Source of the DNA: Cardiocondyla obscurior
Lineage: Eukaryota > Arthropoda > Insecta > Hymenoptera > Formicidae
NCBI RefSeq assembly: GCF_019399895.1
Contig: NC_091871.1
Location: 6,477,001 to 6,541,000 of the forward strand
DNA length: 64,000 nucleotides
Direction: 5' to 3'
The number at the start of each line of letters is the position of its first letter. The stretch's first letter is position 1. Position numbers and translations under genes: made by a program. The notes under the pieces were generated by a model, which was not told where the DNA came from, did not search any database, and worked only from the letters and a program-made list of their open reading frames with translations. This document shows, piece by piece, positions 33,241-48,000 of the stretch.

Positions 33241-36200
33241 AGCACCGGTACGGGATTCGATAGCCGCTGTACATATGTTAGATATACGAGATACGTAACG
33301 ATCGATACAATTATGAGATCTTAAACGATGCAATTAATTTGTGGAATGTCGTATTATATTTCTTCGAGGGTTTTATTTCGTTTTTTTTTTTGTTTGACTC
33401 AAAAATCCGACGAATTATGAGGAGAAGTTTATTTCATTTGTTTGAGAAATATCTCAATTCATTATTAAATGATATCGTTAAATAACGTGGGGGGTTTTTT
33501 TTTCTTTTTTACTTACTTTTAACGGTAGAAAAGGTCCTGTTTCTGAATCGCTCAGTGCAAAGATGAAACGTTGTGAAATAAATATCTGATCTTTAAGTAG
33601 TTATCGATATTCCTTTTGATTCGGAGAGCTCGTTGAAAGTGACTTTTGGTCACAGAGAGATACACACTTATGTCGACGTCCAAAATACAAATATCTATTT
33701 CGATACTCGGTTGATGGCTTTATAGCTTTAATGCGAAACAGGGACGATTTTAGGATTGGCAGTGCCTGGTGCAAATTAATACCTTTACGTCTTTTCTTAC
33801 GCGGAATAATCTAAATATTTTTTTAATTAGTAAGAAGTTCCAAGTATTGTGCCAAGAATGGCTTCGAAGTTCATTAATTAATTTGCAAGATATTAATAAA
33901 TATACATTTCTTCGTAATTACGTTATTAATATTTTTAATAATAAAGTTTCTGAAAAACTAAAAACTCATACAAAAACTTATATCGTACTCTACGGTTTAT
34001 ACATTAAACTTTCTTCGTTATTACCGGCTCCACGCAATTTTTCCAAATAATAGTCGTTTCTTTTATTTAATTTAAAAATTAATTATAGTCTTATATTTCC
34101 ATCTTAGTGTCTCGAATTTTATTCCCAGGACAAGAAAGTATTCGTACAGACCTAAATCGTGTTCCCAAGCAACCCTGAGTGACCTTACTTAATCATAACA
34201 AGTCGGTAGCTTGCGTTAACACAAAGAATGTTTCGATGAACGGTTTAAATAAAGTCAGAATATACGTTAACATTAAATATCTATCAGTAATATTATAATT
34301 TATAATAGTAAGTGTATTAAATTATTAACATTGAAACAAGCTTTAAGATTACAATTGCAGAAATGCTAATTTTTTATTCTTACTCAAGTTCGAATAATTC
34401 GAGATCGCATAAAGATTATACGTATTTTAATATCGATCTGCTCTTTTTATTCTTCTTTTTATTCTCCTTTTAAATTACGTATTGTAAAATGTCAAAAGCG
34501 ACGTAAAGGTATTATCATAAAACCATGTCGGCAACTTTTTAATGGTGGAAGAATTTACGCAAATCCTTTTCCGAATGTTGAACAATGTCAATACAATCTC
34601 AAGCTCTCCAAAAGACGTAGAGGAAACCGTTAGCGTCTTCGTGGTTGAGTCGTTCTCTCTTTCAAGAGCGAAAGGTGGATACCGGGATCGATGCTGTCCG
34701 ACTACGCGGTTCCATTAAATCGGCGACCTTCTCGTCTACCTGCCATTTATGATAGAATAACTTTGATCTTCTCTTAAAACAGTCGTCTCGAGTTTGTAGC
34801 TCGGGTACGGCTCGCGAAAACTTTGCGCTAAAGCTTTTCACGCAACGACAACGCCTCGTTCTCGATGACGTGTCAAGCCGATTTGACGTGCTTGAACAGC
34901 GGCATTGTTTCGAAACACAAATACCGTCTTCCATCGGTGATTGCCGAAGTTCACGAGCACGACTGTTTAATCGAAATGATAACGTTACGGCTTAGCAAAA
35001 TTAATTTTACGAACGTCACAGTTAAATAATAATCGTAATATAATCTGTTGCGTATTTTGTGGCACGAATGATTTTACATATAATATATCTCGCGTGTATT
35101 TCGCGACGCGTACTTTCCAGCGCGGAAATTTATCTAGAAATACATTTGCATCCTCGTGTAAATCCTAATTTAAATTTTGCTCGTTGTTTTTATCTCTTCG
35201 CGAGCTCGAAACATTAGTGCGGTATTACGAGGGCTGTAAGTTCTCGTGTTACATCGGTTGGCGTTCGCGTTTGAGGATTTACACGCCTACGCGAGGCGCA
35301 AAACATATCGGCGTCAATGAGAGAGAAACGCGCGTTACGCTAGTTACGATCCTGGCCCTTTCTAGGTCTCGTCCTGTCCTCCACCTACAACGAAGGACGG
35401 AGGATGGTATTGATTAAATTCACGGACGGCCATTTTGTCCCGGCGTACCATTGGCTGCCGTCCATTTTGTCCTTTCCACCACCTCCGGTGTAACCATAAT
35501 CGTTTCTTCCTCTTCTAGTACCGTTGTCCCTGTTTACCTACCTGTTCCTGTTCTTCAACCCCAATCCACCCCCGTAGCACGCCCGAAGACGCAGGCGTCG
35601 CGACATTTTCCGCGGAAGAAATCGGACAATCAGCAATTAGATTCTTCCATGGTAGCCCGTTTCGCATCCTAATGAGCGCTCTGTTTCTGTTCTAGATGTA
35701 CGTTGAAGATATGAACTTCAACATCGTCAATGGCAGATAAATTTAACCTTGATTGCTGGTTTAAAATTAATTTATAGAGAAATTGTAATATAATTTATTT
35801 GCTCGATGTTGAATTTTATTTTTGATAATTTGTGATTTACGTAAACATTTTTCTTTCTTTCTTTCTTTCTTTCTTTTTTTTTTTTTTTTATTGAAAGAAG
35901 AGAGACAACTGTTTCTTTTGCAATATTATTTTAGAATTAGAAATTATATTAATTTCTCTCTTTAATTAATTATTTTTTTGATGCTCATTATCTTGCTCTT
36001 GATCTGTTTGAAATTGATGGCTTCGTGTTTCGTACATTTGTTATCGAGCTTTCTCTGAAAAGCGAAGATGTTAGAAAGACGTGACGTTTGCATTTTTGAG
36101 GGAACTTCTAAATCTATTACTCTTCGAAGAAAAAAATCTATTTTAAATTTTGGCCCGTCTTTATCAATCATCACCGGTGTCGAGAAACTGAGCCTTCTCA

Positions 36201-36399
36201 TTTCTCGAGTATCTTTTCGTTTCACTGGAGTCTAGGGGAGCGAATTGAATAACACACAAAAGTGTCGATAGCGGGATTGTTTCACCACGAAAACCGTACG
36301 CGGCTAGGATAAACAAAAAGGAGTCCGGGAACATAAAAAAAAAAAGAAAAAAGAAAAAAATGAACAAGAAGAGAAATTGGCATACTTGCTTTCCTTTGC
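33241..36399. other. 3.2 kb without a supported gene
   Basis: This is mostly AT-rich, with more GC-rich DNA at 34650-34950 and 35200-35680. The second patch has a doubled (G/C)CCATTTTGTCC motif (about 35430 and 35461), reminiscent of GCCAT (Pho/YY1) sites. A (TTTC)n and poly-T run lies at 35849-35889. No exon chain was found. Confidence 0.4.
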
Positions 36400-36823
36400 C
36401 CTCTTCTTCCCTCTGACGTCAAAATGTGACGTTCGCGTCGGGATTGGTGGTGTGGCGACACGCCCTGGGGTCCACCACTATGTTTCACCTATAACTCCCA
36501 CCAGTCACAACTGGACACGACCACGCCTACGCAAAAGCACCCCTACTGGGAAGGGTGGCTGCGTAGGTTGCGCGAGTGAAACTGGGTCAGGCAGACTCGA
36601 GGCAGGCCGAGTCAGGCCGAAGCTCGAGAGTCGTCCAGGCGTTTTCCGTACGAAGCAGTCCCTTGGAAACCACCCTGAAGCCCGTCGTCGCTTCGCCACT
36701 CCATTGGAATTTTACCCTTAAAACTTACGCTTGTTCGGCGAGAAAATCTAGCTCCCACTGAGACCGCAAGTTGAGCCCACCCCAGCCCGTAAAGATTTGT
36801 CGGAGGAAGAAGGCGGCAGTTAA
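36400..36823 (+). promoter_or_regulatory. GC-rich CRE-containing promoter/leader exon, probably of Gad
   Basis: A perfect TGACGTCA (36414-36421) is followed by a second TGACG half-site at 36427. A CpG-rich stretch then ends at a good donor GTTAA|GTGAGT (exon end 36823). It lies upstream of the Gad coding exons on the same strand and would provide the 5'-UTR. The link to Gad is inferred from position and strand only. Confidence 0.4.
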
Positions 36824-38339
36824 GTGAGTACAAGGCAAAGATCATATCGGAAGGTAGACGATTTTCTTCTTCTTAGATCGCAATCAATTTTTTATACAAT
36901 GTATGTTTATGCAGTTACCGAGGAATGTTTTAAAGTTTGGCAACGTATCACTCTGTGTCTCTTATTAAAAATATCATAAGTTAAAATTGAAAAATGTGTA
37001 AGATTAAAATAAATTTAAACTATGTATTTACTTTTATTTAATTAGAATTTAATTAGAAAAATTGTTAAACACTCAGTAAATCAGTTAGGTGTACGTAAAA
37101 TTTAATTTCAAAATTTTTTTAATATTTATTATGTCGCAATAAATTATTCTATCTGCATGTAAGAATAATATAACATAACTATTTAAAAAGAAAAGTGATT
37201 TTTTACGAGAAAACTAAAGCGGTATTTAAAATATAAAATTATACGGTTAACAATATAATATTTAAACAATTTTTTAATTAAAACTTTACTATTAACAAAA
37301 CAGTGCGTTCTATTTATTTGTCGAAACTTTCTAAAAACTATAAAATATAAATTATGCACGCGTGTTCTTTTATATTAAAAAAAATCAACTCTTTCCCAAT
37401 ACATTCATTTATCATGCATGTTTCATAGACATTTTAATCTCTTCTTCACATTATCTTTTAATGCACGTTTCAATGTTCTATAAGGAAATCGGTGGATGTC
37501 TTTCGGATTTTTTTCAGCTATTTCTCACGCTTCCAGGACCGCTCTATTGATTCAGAGAGCAAAAGCGATCTGATTATTTGAGAAATTTAAAGAGACTGCC
37601 TTTTAAACTTAGAACACAAAGTGCCATAACCTGAAATTTGTTCAAGTAAATTTAATAAACTCATTTAGCAATAAACTAGATTAAAAAAATTATTTTTTAA
37701 TTTATCGCATCATGCTTGTACATCAAATTTTTATTAATGGAAGCACGCGACTGATTATATATAATTCTGCGTTTTTTTATTGTATTTTTTTCATTTAAAA
37801 CTTTTCTTCTTAGACTTAAAACTTTGTCTTCTACTATTTTTCTCAAGAATTTATTTTAATAGATGACGTTAAGCATGAAATTCTTGACGTACTTAAAAGT
37901 TACCTTCTGCACTTGCTTTAATGAAACCTTCAATTTTATAGTACAACGTAAGTTAATTGTATGCCACGTTACATATATGTATATTTTTTTTTGCAGCTTT
38001 AAAAATTAATTTTAGACCGTTAATGTTAGGCTTACTTTCATTGTGAAAACACTCACGTTTTACTATGAAAGAAAGAAATAAATAAGTCGATTAACTTGGG
38101 ATGCTTACGATATTTATCCGCCGCAATCGTGAAAGTGCTAAGACCTTTGTGTTCTAAAAACTTAATCAGGGAAAAAGACTACGAAACTGCTCTCTGTCCA
38201 TGTTTCTTCGGTCGCTCGGCCTGCCGCGGTTATCACGGCGATTATCGCTTAACAATTTCGCAATCACGCTGAAACTCGCCGAAGACTCGACGCCGCAGTA
38301 CGTCGTGACTGAAGCGAAACCTATTGTTGATTGTTGTAG

Positions 38340-38428
38340 GAACTGTTGAGGCGAGGGACACAAGCAGAGACATGGACAATGTGCAAATGATCGGCACTAA
38401 AATCACAGCGATCAAGGAATACTTATAT
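38340..38428 (+). CDS. Possible alternative first coding exon of Gad
   Basis: An exon-like piece is bounded by acceptor GATTGTTGTAG (ends 38339) and donor TAT|GTAAGG. An ATG at 38372 (context AGAGACATGG) opens 19 codons, MDNVQMIGTKITAIKEYLY, ending in phase 0. The next predicted exon starts at 39057 after GGATTTCAG. Its 33 nt before the main Gad ATG are open and in the same phase. Joining them would extend Gad by 30 residues (to 539 aa) without a stop. The phase match is suggestive but could be chance (no stop in 33 nt is common). Confidence 0.4.
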
Positions 38429-39089
38429 GTAAGGCATCCACATTGCACATCATTCATTACCGTTTGCTCATGTAGTGAGATCAACGTTGACAGCGCCATT
38501 AAAATCGCCTGATATTTCTGTCTCGTTAACAAAGCTATTACCTCGGTAACGTGCCTTGGCTTTAATCGGTCGTTCCAATTAAAATAAAAAAAAAAAAATA
38601 TATGTATGTACGTAAATAATATTGCATATAAATAACATTTAAGTTTTAAGTGTCAAGCAAGTCGAAACTATCCGCGATAATAGTTGACACTTGTGGACAA
38701 TTAAATGATATCACCATATGCGCATATATTATTTGACGAGCTAATCGTCGAGCATAATATGGCGGAGGCACTGTCGACAGAATCTGTCTCATCGATTTCA
38801 ATCGTAACTGCAATTGGGGATTCTTAACTCGATCGTGTTAATTCCTTGATTTTCAGCAAGCGGTTGCCGATAATTGTAACAATTAATACGGCTAGCTTTA
38901 TACATGCGGATTAAATTTAAGTCGGTTCGATTAAAAGTCCTAGCTGAAATAGTCACTTTTAATGCTTGCCGAAAAATAAATCCGATTAAATAAACATCGC
39001 GCGAGTGCAAAGTGTATTCTTAAGAAGAGAGATCTTTGTTGTGCTTTGGATTTCAGAACTTCGCACGAACGCACTCGCCCACCAGACTA

Positions 39090-42000
39090 ATGAGCTCCGA
39101 AAACACTTACTCGCTCTCTAAAGAGCATTGCAACTTGAAGTATTCGGGTAAGTGACAATTGCGAAAGCACGTTGCTTACAGTTAACTTTGATTAGCGTTT
39201 GTTGCATGCGAGCTCGACGTTGAGACGAACATCGCGAGTAATTCAATACGAATGCCGCGATGCATGAACCGCCGCTTTCTTTGTTCTCGAATAAAAATTA
39301 AAATTATAATTCGGTATTATCCGGAAACTTGGAGCTGCCGCGGAAGGGACGAATTTGCAGCGACGTGTTCTATATTAGACGCGGGCTTGGCTTTTTGAGA
39401 GCAAAATCCAAGAGTCACAATATTGTCCTGATTCCGGTGCGGCCCGTCGATCGGAAGGGTGCATAATAATAGAGGATTTAGAATTATTCCAAAGAGGTTG
39501 GTAGGTGCCGAGTGGCTGAGGACAGATTACACGCCGCAGGGACGACGGAAGGGTTTGTCGTCCTCGCGTCGTTTGGGAAGTGTTAGCTGGCGATAACAAC
39601 TTGCGCGTGCCGCCCGTGGGCGTACGAATATTTAAATGGATCCTCGGGCCGAAAAGATAATCGTCATTTCGAACGCGCGGCCTCGCGTAAAAAATAAAGA
39701 TTCTATTTAGGAACGCGCAAGTAAATTACATTCCAACGCAAAATCTGCAGTATTACTATAAATTAAGGTTGTAATCCGGGTTATAAATCGGCGTAACTAA
39801 TTGCCGCGTGTAACAACCCTCAGAAGGCTCTTTGATTAAAGTCGAAACGCGAGGGTCCAGACGCATCTGGTGCCAAACGACTAGTGTTCGCGACGAATAT
39901 ATCTGCCTCAAACTCGATGACCCATTTGGAAAAAAAAAAGAAAAAAAAATCAATGAGACGTCGCGAGTAAGAATTCGAATTATAATAAAATAATGTATGC
40001 AGTTTGAAACAATTTATTTAAATAGATATTTAGACGTTTTTTTTTTTTTTTTGCTGTTACATAAAGTATTAATTAGTAAATGGAGCAGACGCCAAAATAA
40101 TAAAGCGTAATGATATTTTAAGCTACTGCTATCGGCTTATTTGTATCTCGAAAAGTGCTATAAACCTTGAGAAAAAAGGCGCAGGTTTTTGGACATTAGA
40201 TTGATGGAGCTGGATTAGCTGGATCCGACCACTGGAAGCTGGGGATTTCCCTTGTCTAACCATAGGCTCAAGGCGATTCACCATAAGTTTTCATCCCTCT
40301 TTTTCGTAATCAGCTTTTATTCAACAGTCTGACGATTATTGAAAAACTTATCGATCGAAGGAAGCAAAAAATAAAAAAATTACTATTATTTATTAAAGAA
40401 TTGTCGTTAAAAATTTTTATAAATTATTTCTTACTTAAATTCTAGCTTGAGCAGATTTATTATATTGTTTAAACATTTATTACAATTATTATTTATATTT
40501 AAATTATACTAAGAAAGCATAATAACGTGTCGAAAAATGTATAATATTCTGATTTTTCTTTTTATATAACTTAAAATAATAATATGTATCTTTTAAATGT
40601 TAAAAAAAAAAAAGAAACTAAGAATATGAGCGTAAGTTTATATTTGCACGAGATTTCAGTTGCGTCGCTGTTTTAAAATGCTAAATAATAATTTGAAAGC
40701 TAAGCCTTATAGCAGCTTGGCTGTTTATCCATGGGATCACCTTAATGCAATGGAAAACGAGGGGATGCTTACTTCATGGGATATTTTATGGTTGCTCCAC
40801 GATAGAAGGACAGTTCAATTTACCCAGGATTTACCACGAGTGCATTGAAATGTTCTCTTGCAATGACTTTGTTCTGTCTTTATTGAATCCATTTCTTTTT
40901 AATGACACAGCTATATATATGTTATTATCAGAAAATATTGTAATTGCTTTACGGAAGCTGTTGGTATTTTTATTAATTTTTTTTTTGTATAATTTTATAT
41001 AAAACCTGTGTTTTTATGTTTTTAAAAATATTATAATAACGTAAAGCTTAAGCTGAAGTAACACATGTTTGCGAAATAACTGCATTTTGCATGATTTTTA
41101 TAATACGATGAGTTGCATGTTATTTTATTAATGGGTGGACATACTGTCGAGATGTCAGAAAGGATTTGCTATGAGGAAGAGAAAGAAGAATGCATAAGAT
41201 GGTGTCATCCCACCAAACAAGTGAGAGTGTGTCAATATAGGTCTATACTTTCAATTGTTTGATGAGGTGAAATCATTCTAATCGCGCGTTATCTGCGAGG
41301 ACGCTAACGAAATCATGATGGTAGGTCGAACAATTAATGAAGTAAAAGAGACTGTGTCGATGCGGTATCGATTGCTACAGTAGAAGAGATTTCACTTGAT
41401 CCCAACAATTAGAGAGTTATCGTAGTTTCTTGCATTGTATTAACATAACATCGCAGCTTTATTTCTAAAAATTGCAAAGGTGCAAGTTTAAAAAAAGAAT
41501 TGTTGCATATAATATTAAAAATATATTATATTACATTAATAATATTTAATTTGTTTTGAAAATATGGAAAAGAAAAAATTATTGGCGATATTTAAATAAA
41601 TCTGTGCATGATTGTGTCGTATTAATTTTCATTACATGGTTTCTCTATATTGGTGATTATCATAAAATTGTTATTCTTTTATTAATCATTTTTTTTTTCT
41701 TTTTATTTTGTTCGCAGACATTCTGCCGCATAATGTGGAGGGTTATCCGGCGACGAAGGAGTTCTTGATGAAGGTGGTGGACATTTTGTTGGATTACGTT
41801 AAATCAACGAACGATAGAAATGTGAAGATCCTCGATTTCCATCATCCTGCCGATATGATGCGCCTCCTCGATCTGGAAATTCCTGATTCCGGGTTGACTC
41901 TTCAGCAACTCCTTTTAGATTGCTCCATGACGTTGAAGTATCAAGTAAAAACAGGTAAGAACATTTAAATTCTTTTTATTTTTTTTTAATACATTTATAC

Positions 42001-45000
42001 AAAAAGAGTAAAATAAATTGGAAATAAATAGTAGATTCTGATTATTATATTCCACATAATTAAGAAAGAAAAAAAGAAGATAAAAATTAAATAACCTTTT
42101 ACAGTAACTTTCTTCTTTTTTCTTTTGTAATAAAAATATTTGTATACGCGTGTTAAAATTATTAAAGCTCGCGCCAACGCCAAATGCGAAGTGCTCGGTG
42201 TTATCGAGGTAATAGACAAAAAATACGGCGAAAGTGCAAGAACCCCCATGCTTTAAGAGAGGTATTTTAACGCCGTGCTATCGCACGTCCCTATCCCCCA
42301 AGGCGATAAGCCACATAATTTCATATTCAATTTAGCATACGCGCTCACGGGGGCGAAGATAAGGTGGTGACAGACACCGGCGGTGAAATCCGACGGCTAT
42401 CGGCCAATCCCCTCGAAACAGATACAAGATATCCTGTTTGTAAAAATAGACGGAGAGATAACTGCAAAACTTGTCTCGTTAATTCCGCAAATTATATATT
42501 TTTCAAGATACAACGTAAGTGATTGTTCAGTCCTTTGGATTTTTTTCGTGCACTTTATTTTAAGACATCAAAAACAAAATTCACGCGCTCGCGGTTTACG
42601 GCAGAGTTTCCGGAAATGTTGTTTTATTAACATCGAACTATCGGAGCGACTGAATATTAACGCTGAGGGTTTCGCGGCGAAATACCAAAAGTCAACCGCA
42701 AATCTCCCACGGCGCGCGCTTGCTATCTCAGTAGGATTCGATTACCGGCTTGAATAGATGGTAATGCACAATGGAGCAGACCTAACTAAACTTAGGCGAG
42801 GAATCTCGTTTGACTGCAGTCCGTGCAAAAAGGAAGCGAGGGCCGCTTGATCATTCTCCCCGATATCGAAGGGGGCGCGTGCACGATACGTGCCGACAAA
42901 AACTCGTTATTAGATTATATGCCGCAAGATTCGGGTGCCCTTCGTGTATTGGGTTTGGGGAGAAAGAGAATCCTTCTATCTCTAAAAAGTATCAACAGAT
43001 ATGCGTCGATACAAAAGTCGCTTAAAAAAAAAAAAAAATCTATATAATCAAAAGGGTCGATAATAATAACTAGAACGATAATCGCGAGAAAAAAAAAAAA
43101 AGTAAACAAAGTCATAGGCTCGAATAACTATTTCTAGGTTGCGCAAACGTATCCACATATATTCACACCGAATATTGGGCGGCGGGATGTTTCGCGTAAC
43201 CTATTTCTATCATCTGATATTTTTATCCGTTATGTAACTGGGAATATCGAATTCGATAATCTTTTTTTATTTGTATTACAATTGCTGGTGACGTGAAACG
43301 AAGTCGTGTCAACCGGAATTTTATAAAAAAATAAATAAATAAATAAATGAATAAAGAAAAAATGTAGAAAATAATTTAAGTAACGGATACAACTTCCTAA
43401 TCGTAATTAAAAACAGTTGTTCAATTTTATGTTAGCAAATATTTGCTGCGGCCGTAACAAGCTTTGTTAATACGTTGTTGTTTTTATTCTTCCGCGTGTT
43501 GCTCGGCGTGGCGAATTTCAATAGAATTGGTGTAATTAAGAGCCGTTTCCACGCGATTTTTCTTTCGGCGGAGTAGAGGGAAAAGAGTAAATAGGGAGCG
43601 AAGTCTGGCTACAGAGGGTGGCGCACAACGCGATATAGGGGTAGCGGTATTTCGCGAAGCTTTGGCAGCCTAGGGCTGCAGCATCGTGCGAAGGAATTTA
43701 AATTGATATCGATAGTTCGTTGTGGAATGCGCAAATCGGTTCGTCACGGAATGCGAAAAACGCCGTGCCAGAGACGGCATTTCGACGATGATAGTTTCCG
43801 TTGAAAAAGATTAAACATACCAAGCACTCAAAATACGAAAGCGCGCTCGCTCGGCAAAGCGAAAAGAGCGTTGAACTTGATTTCCTTTTCCTGAAACTGT
43901 CCGACTGATAAGGAGCGATTTCACAAAACTTGTTGCTATCTAATAACGACGTTATTGAGTGGAGAACACTTTTCGTACTGTAAAATAATTCTCGACATAG
44001 TTTCTTTTTTTTGGCAATAATATTAATAGCAATAAAAGGAGAGTCGTATTTTCTCGCGACGCGAATAAAGCGATGTAGAAGTAGCGTATTATGACTCAAT
44101 ATTTTTACAAAATGTTTTATAGACGTAATACAACAGCAGTGCCAAGCACAATGTTGCCTTCCTTATGAGCGGTATGATTGATTGCGCAGCATTAATGTTA
44201 AGCCCGAGTTACACACTTCGCTCCATACAAATCCCAAGCGCTATAATATATCACCGTAGTCTGCTCGGAGCAGGTTCTCCTTGCCGTTCTCTCTTTTCCC
44301 CGACTGCACGGGGGCAGGAGCAAATTAGTCGGAAAACGATTCCCTGGATAGCATAATCGCTGCGAAGACGGCTGCGGTTGAAACAAATTGTTCATTGTGT
44401 CCCGATTGAAAATCGTAACCACAGAAAGCTTGTTTCAAACGCTTAAGTAAACGCAAGCGTATAACAGCAAAGGAGGTTTTTAACAATAATTAGACAAATA
44501 AATGTAATTTGTCTGAATCAGCACCGTTAATTTTATTTTGTTCGAAATATTATATCGTCCACTGCTCGATATTCGTTCGCGTCTATTCATATGTAAAAAT
44601 TACGTGCAACGTGAATATCGCGAGTGAGTCACGAAAACGTCGGCTAAGATGAGAGGTGAGAAGTTAATCCGACGTAGCTTCCGCGGGAAGGTATCGAGAC
44701 TGTTCGCGCAATTTTTAAACTCGCGCAAATTTGCATAACGCATAGTGGCTTATCTCGCGCCGGCTAGTCGCACGTGTTTGTTTTTCCTAGGCTACATATG
44801 CGTTTGAGAGCCTCTGCAAACAATCTAGTCGAGCAGCGACGCGTGTGACGCGCAAAATGCGGGCGCTTCGGACCATCGAGCCCTGCTCCACCCTCGGCCA
44901 GGGTGCGATTCCGTCGCTCCCGCTCGCGAGAAGAAGAGGGAAAGTCGTCTTCTCGCAGACCCCTCGGCCGGACGCGTGCCACGAGCCACGGACCGAGATA

Positions 45001-48000
45001 ATTGCGAATAACAGTACGACAAACGGCTCAAATACCACCATCTGATACTGTCTCTGACGCGATTCTTGCGACGCGCGACGTTGATATTTGAAAAAAAATA
45101 TAAAGCGTTCCGTACCGCAAAAAAAATCCACGGCACATTAAAATGTGCGTCTGATAAATTATTTTTACGAAACAGTCATCGTTGCTTCACGCGCAGTCGT
45201 TTTCTATTACTGAAGTTATCGCACCACGAAAATGCACGGTCGTGGGGAACATCCTCCGACGCGAATTGAAGATTATCCTCCCAGGCCTTTAACGTCGGTT
45301 CGACTTTACCGCGCGTCGAAATCCCGGACCGTTGCCGTTGGCGAAGGGAGGAATACCCGTAGCTCGTGATGCCGTGTGTCAATCATTACAATAAAACCGG
45401 GAGATTAAAGTGTAACATGTACCGTCGAGCAGATAAATAGCGTATTTCATTTAATACATTTCGTCGCAAAAATTGAAATAATGTCGTTGACGTCAGCAAA
45501 TGTTGCTCAATTAGATATTTTGTTTTTTATTAAATTTCGCGATATAAATTCGTGATATTCAAGCTTTTCCTTTATCTTCGCACAACGCCTTTGATACATC
45601 AGCATCCGTGCCTCGTGCGGCAAGGCGTGAGATAATCGATCACACAAAGGCCAAAGTCTTTTCGATACCGGATATTCAACGAAGTAAATCCATCATATTT
45701 CAAGGATCAAGGGATTTATGCCATCTCTAAAAAAAAGGTGATAGTGCTCGTAGGGCTCTCGCATATAACGTATTCTATCGATTGTTTCCAGCCAAAACGT
45801 AAAGTATTTTCTTTTAATTTTGATCGACCGTCTTCCTTCTTTTTCTTACCATTACGAACGTTTTTAATGTCGATTCGAATCAAATGAGTTTAACGCGAAA
45901 AGCAAATAGCGGATTAGAAGGCTCAAAATGCCTAGGTATTTATGAGAGAGAGAGAGAGAGAACGAGAGGGAAAATAAAGTACTCGCTCCCCTAGTTGCAT
46001 TAGAAGGCTTCCATCGAATAGAAGCATTAGGCTTGATCCTCGCGCGATGTTCAGCCGAGCGGATGACAACGTACTCGGGAAGAGCTTAAATCTCTCTCTC
46101 TCTCCGCCGCCTTTCCTCCCGCGTGCCTCAAGCTCGCGATATCGCGGGAGTCGCCTTGTAAATGTAATAACACCCGGACACGTGCCGCGTCAACAATATT
46201 AATTACCTTGCTGTTAAGAGCCACTTGTCCACAATCACGGCGGCCAACGTCGAATGATTTATCGGCGACGTGGTAATTAATTTTTCCACCGCGCAATTTG
46301 CGACAGCGATACGCACTTCGCTCACTTTTTAGGCGAATTATTTAAATTCGCTGAGACTTTTTTATTTTTCTTTTTTTTTTTCTGAGAAAATTTTCTCTGC
46401 TTGGTTTTAGGACATCCACATTTTTTCAATCAGCTGTCATGCGGGCTGGATCTAGTGTCTATGGCTGGCGAGTGGCTGACTGCGACGGCGAACACGAATA
46501 TGTTCACCTACGAAATCGCCCCCGTGTTCATTCTCATGGAGCACGTCGTTCTGCAAAAGATGCGCGAGCTCATAGGCTGGAACTGCGGCGATTCCATTCT
46601 CGCGCCAGGAGGATCCATTAGTAATCTCTACGCTTTCCTCGCGGCCAGGCACAAGATGTTCCCGTACTACAAAGAAAAGGGCCTGTCTGCTATAGGAGGA
46701 CAGCTGGTTATGTTTACGTCCGATCAGGTTTGCATTCAAATATAATTGTTCAGAATTTTTCTCGTGCGTTAAAACAATAAAGAAAAAAATTGTACCTCTT
46801 AAAGATTGTCAGTAGAAAGTGGAAATTTGCAGAAAACATTAATAATCGTACCGGAATATATAAATATTAATTTAATATATAAATATAAAATAATAAATAT
46901 TAATTATATATTAAATGGCGAACTTGCAGATAGTAGCATTTTAAAGTAGCGCAAGTTTCAGTGTTGATTAACGTTTTGTAAGCGGAGTTATAATCGAAAA
47001 CTGATTAGACTGTTCATCATTTAGTGTGGGTTATTAATGCCTGCAGTGCCATTATTCTGTGAAATCGTGTGCGTCCGTTTGCGGCCTCGGTACGGATAAT
47101 TGCGTGATGGTGCCTAGCGACGAACGCGGTCGCATTATTCCATCGAAACTGGAGGAGCTGATTCTGGAGCGGAAGGCCAAAGGTCACATACCGTTTTTCG
47201 TAAATGCCACTGCGGGAACTACGGTGATTGGGGCATTCGATCCGATCCCGGAAATCGCTGATATCTGCCAAAAGTACAATCTATGGCTGCATGTTGACGT
47301 AAGTAATCTCTTTCGAGAGAGAAAAAAAAAGAAAAATTAAATTCTATTAATATCTATGCAACATAAAGTAAAACAATACCTATTTTAATTAAATAAATTC
47401 ACTTAGCTTCATCGTAAATACAAAACGATAGATATTTTTATTACCGTTCTCTGATTTATACCTATTTAATAATAACTGTGTGGAACAAAAAAAAAAAAAA
47501 GAAAACAAATATTAATTGAATTATAATAGCTTTGAAAGCTCATTTAAGCAGTATCGTTTCAAACTAGATGCGCTTATGTAATCAAGCCCATCCAAATGCG
47601 ATTTAAGCTGTAAATGCCAAACGCGTAAGAACCTTAACGTAAATAATAAATGTGAGAAGTGGCAGAAGTTCCACCGGTACTGCATTTGCGAGCGAACGGC
47701 AGAGGGTATTCTGAATGCCGGATCTAAAAGTCAGATTAAGATAAGCCAGAGAATTGTTTGTTTTAAAATTCTGCTTTTAATCGCATGTTAAATTTTTATA
47801 TTTCGTCGCCGAGTATTTTGGAAGACAAATCCGAATGTTATGTCGATTTTTGTTGCAGGCGGCTTGGGGTGGTGGACTGCTTCTGTCGAGAAAGTACAGA
47901 CACCCGAGAATGACCGCCATCGAACGGTGAGTACTAAGCTAAATACGCAAAAGATAATTTTGATTTATAAATAACAAAACAGTTTAATAGCAATTAAAAT

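Noticed and set aside
38242..38532. Minus-strand frame with a hydrophobic segment (YSLIAVILVPIICTLSM)
   Set aside because: It starts at a non-ATG codon and lies opposite the better-supported plus-strand exon; no family match.
40660..40848. Open frame considered as the first Gad exon
   Set aside because: It has no donor giving the required phase 1; the exon 39090-39147 fits phase and length exactly.
41131..41220. ATG with 30 codons ending at CAA|GTGAGA, considered as a Gad start exon
   Set aside because: It ends in phase 0, whereas the exon at 41718 needs one preceding base.
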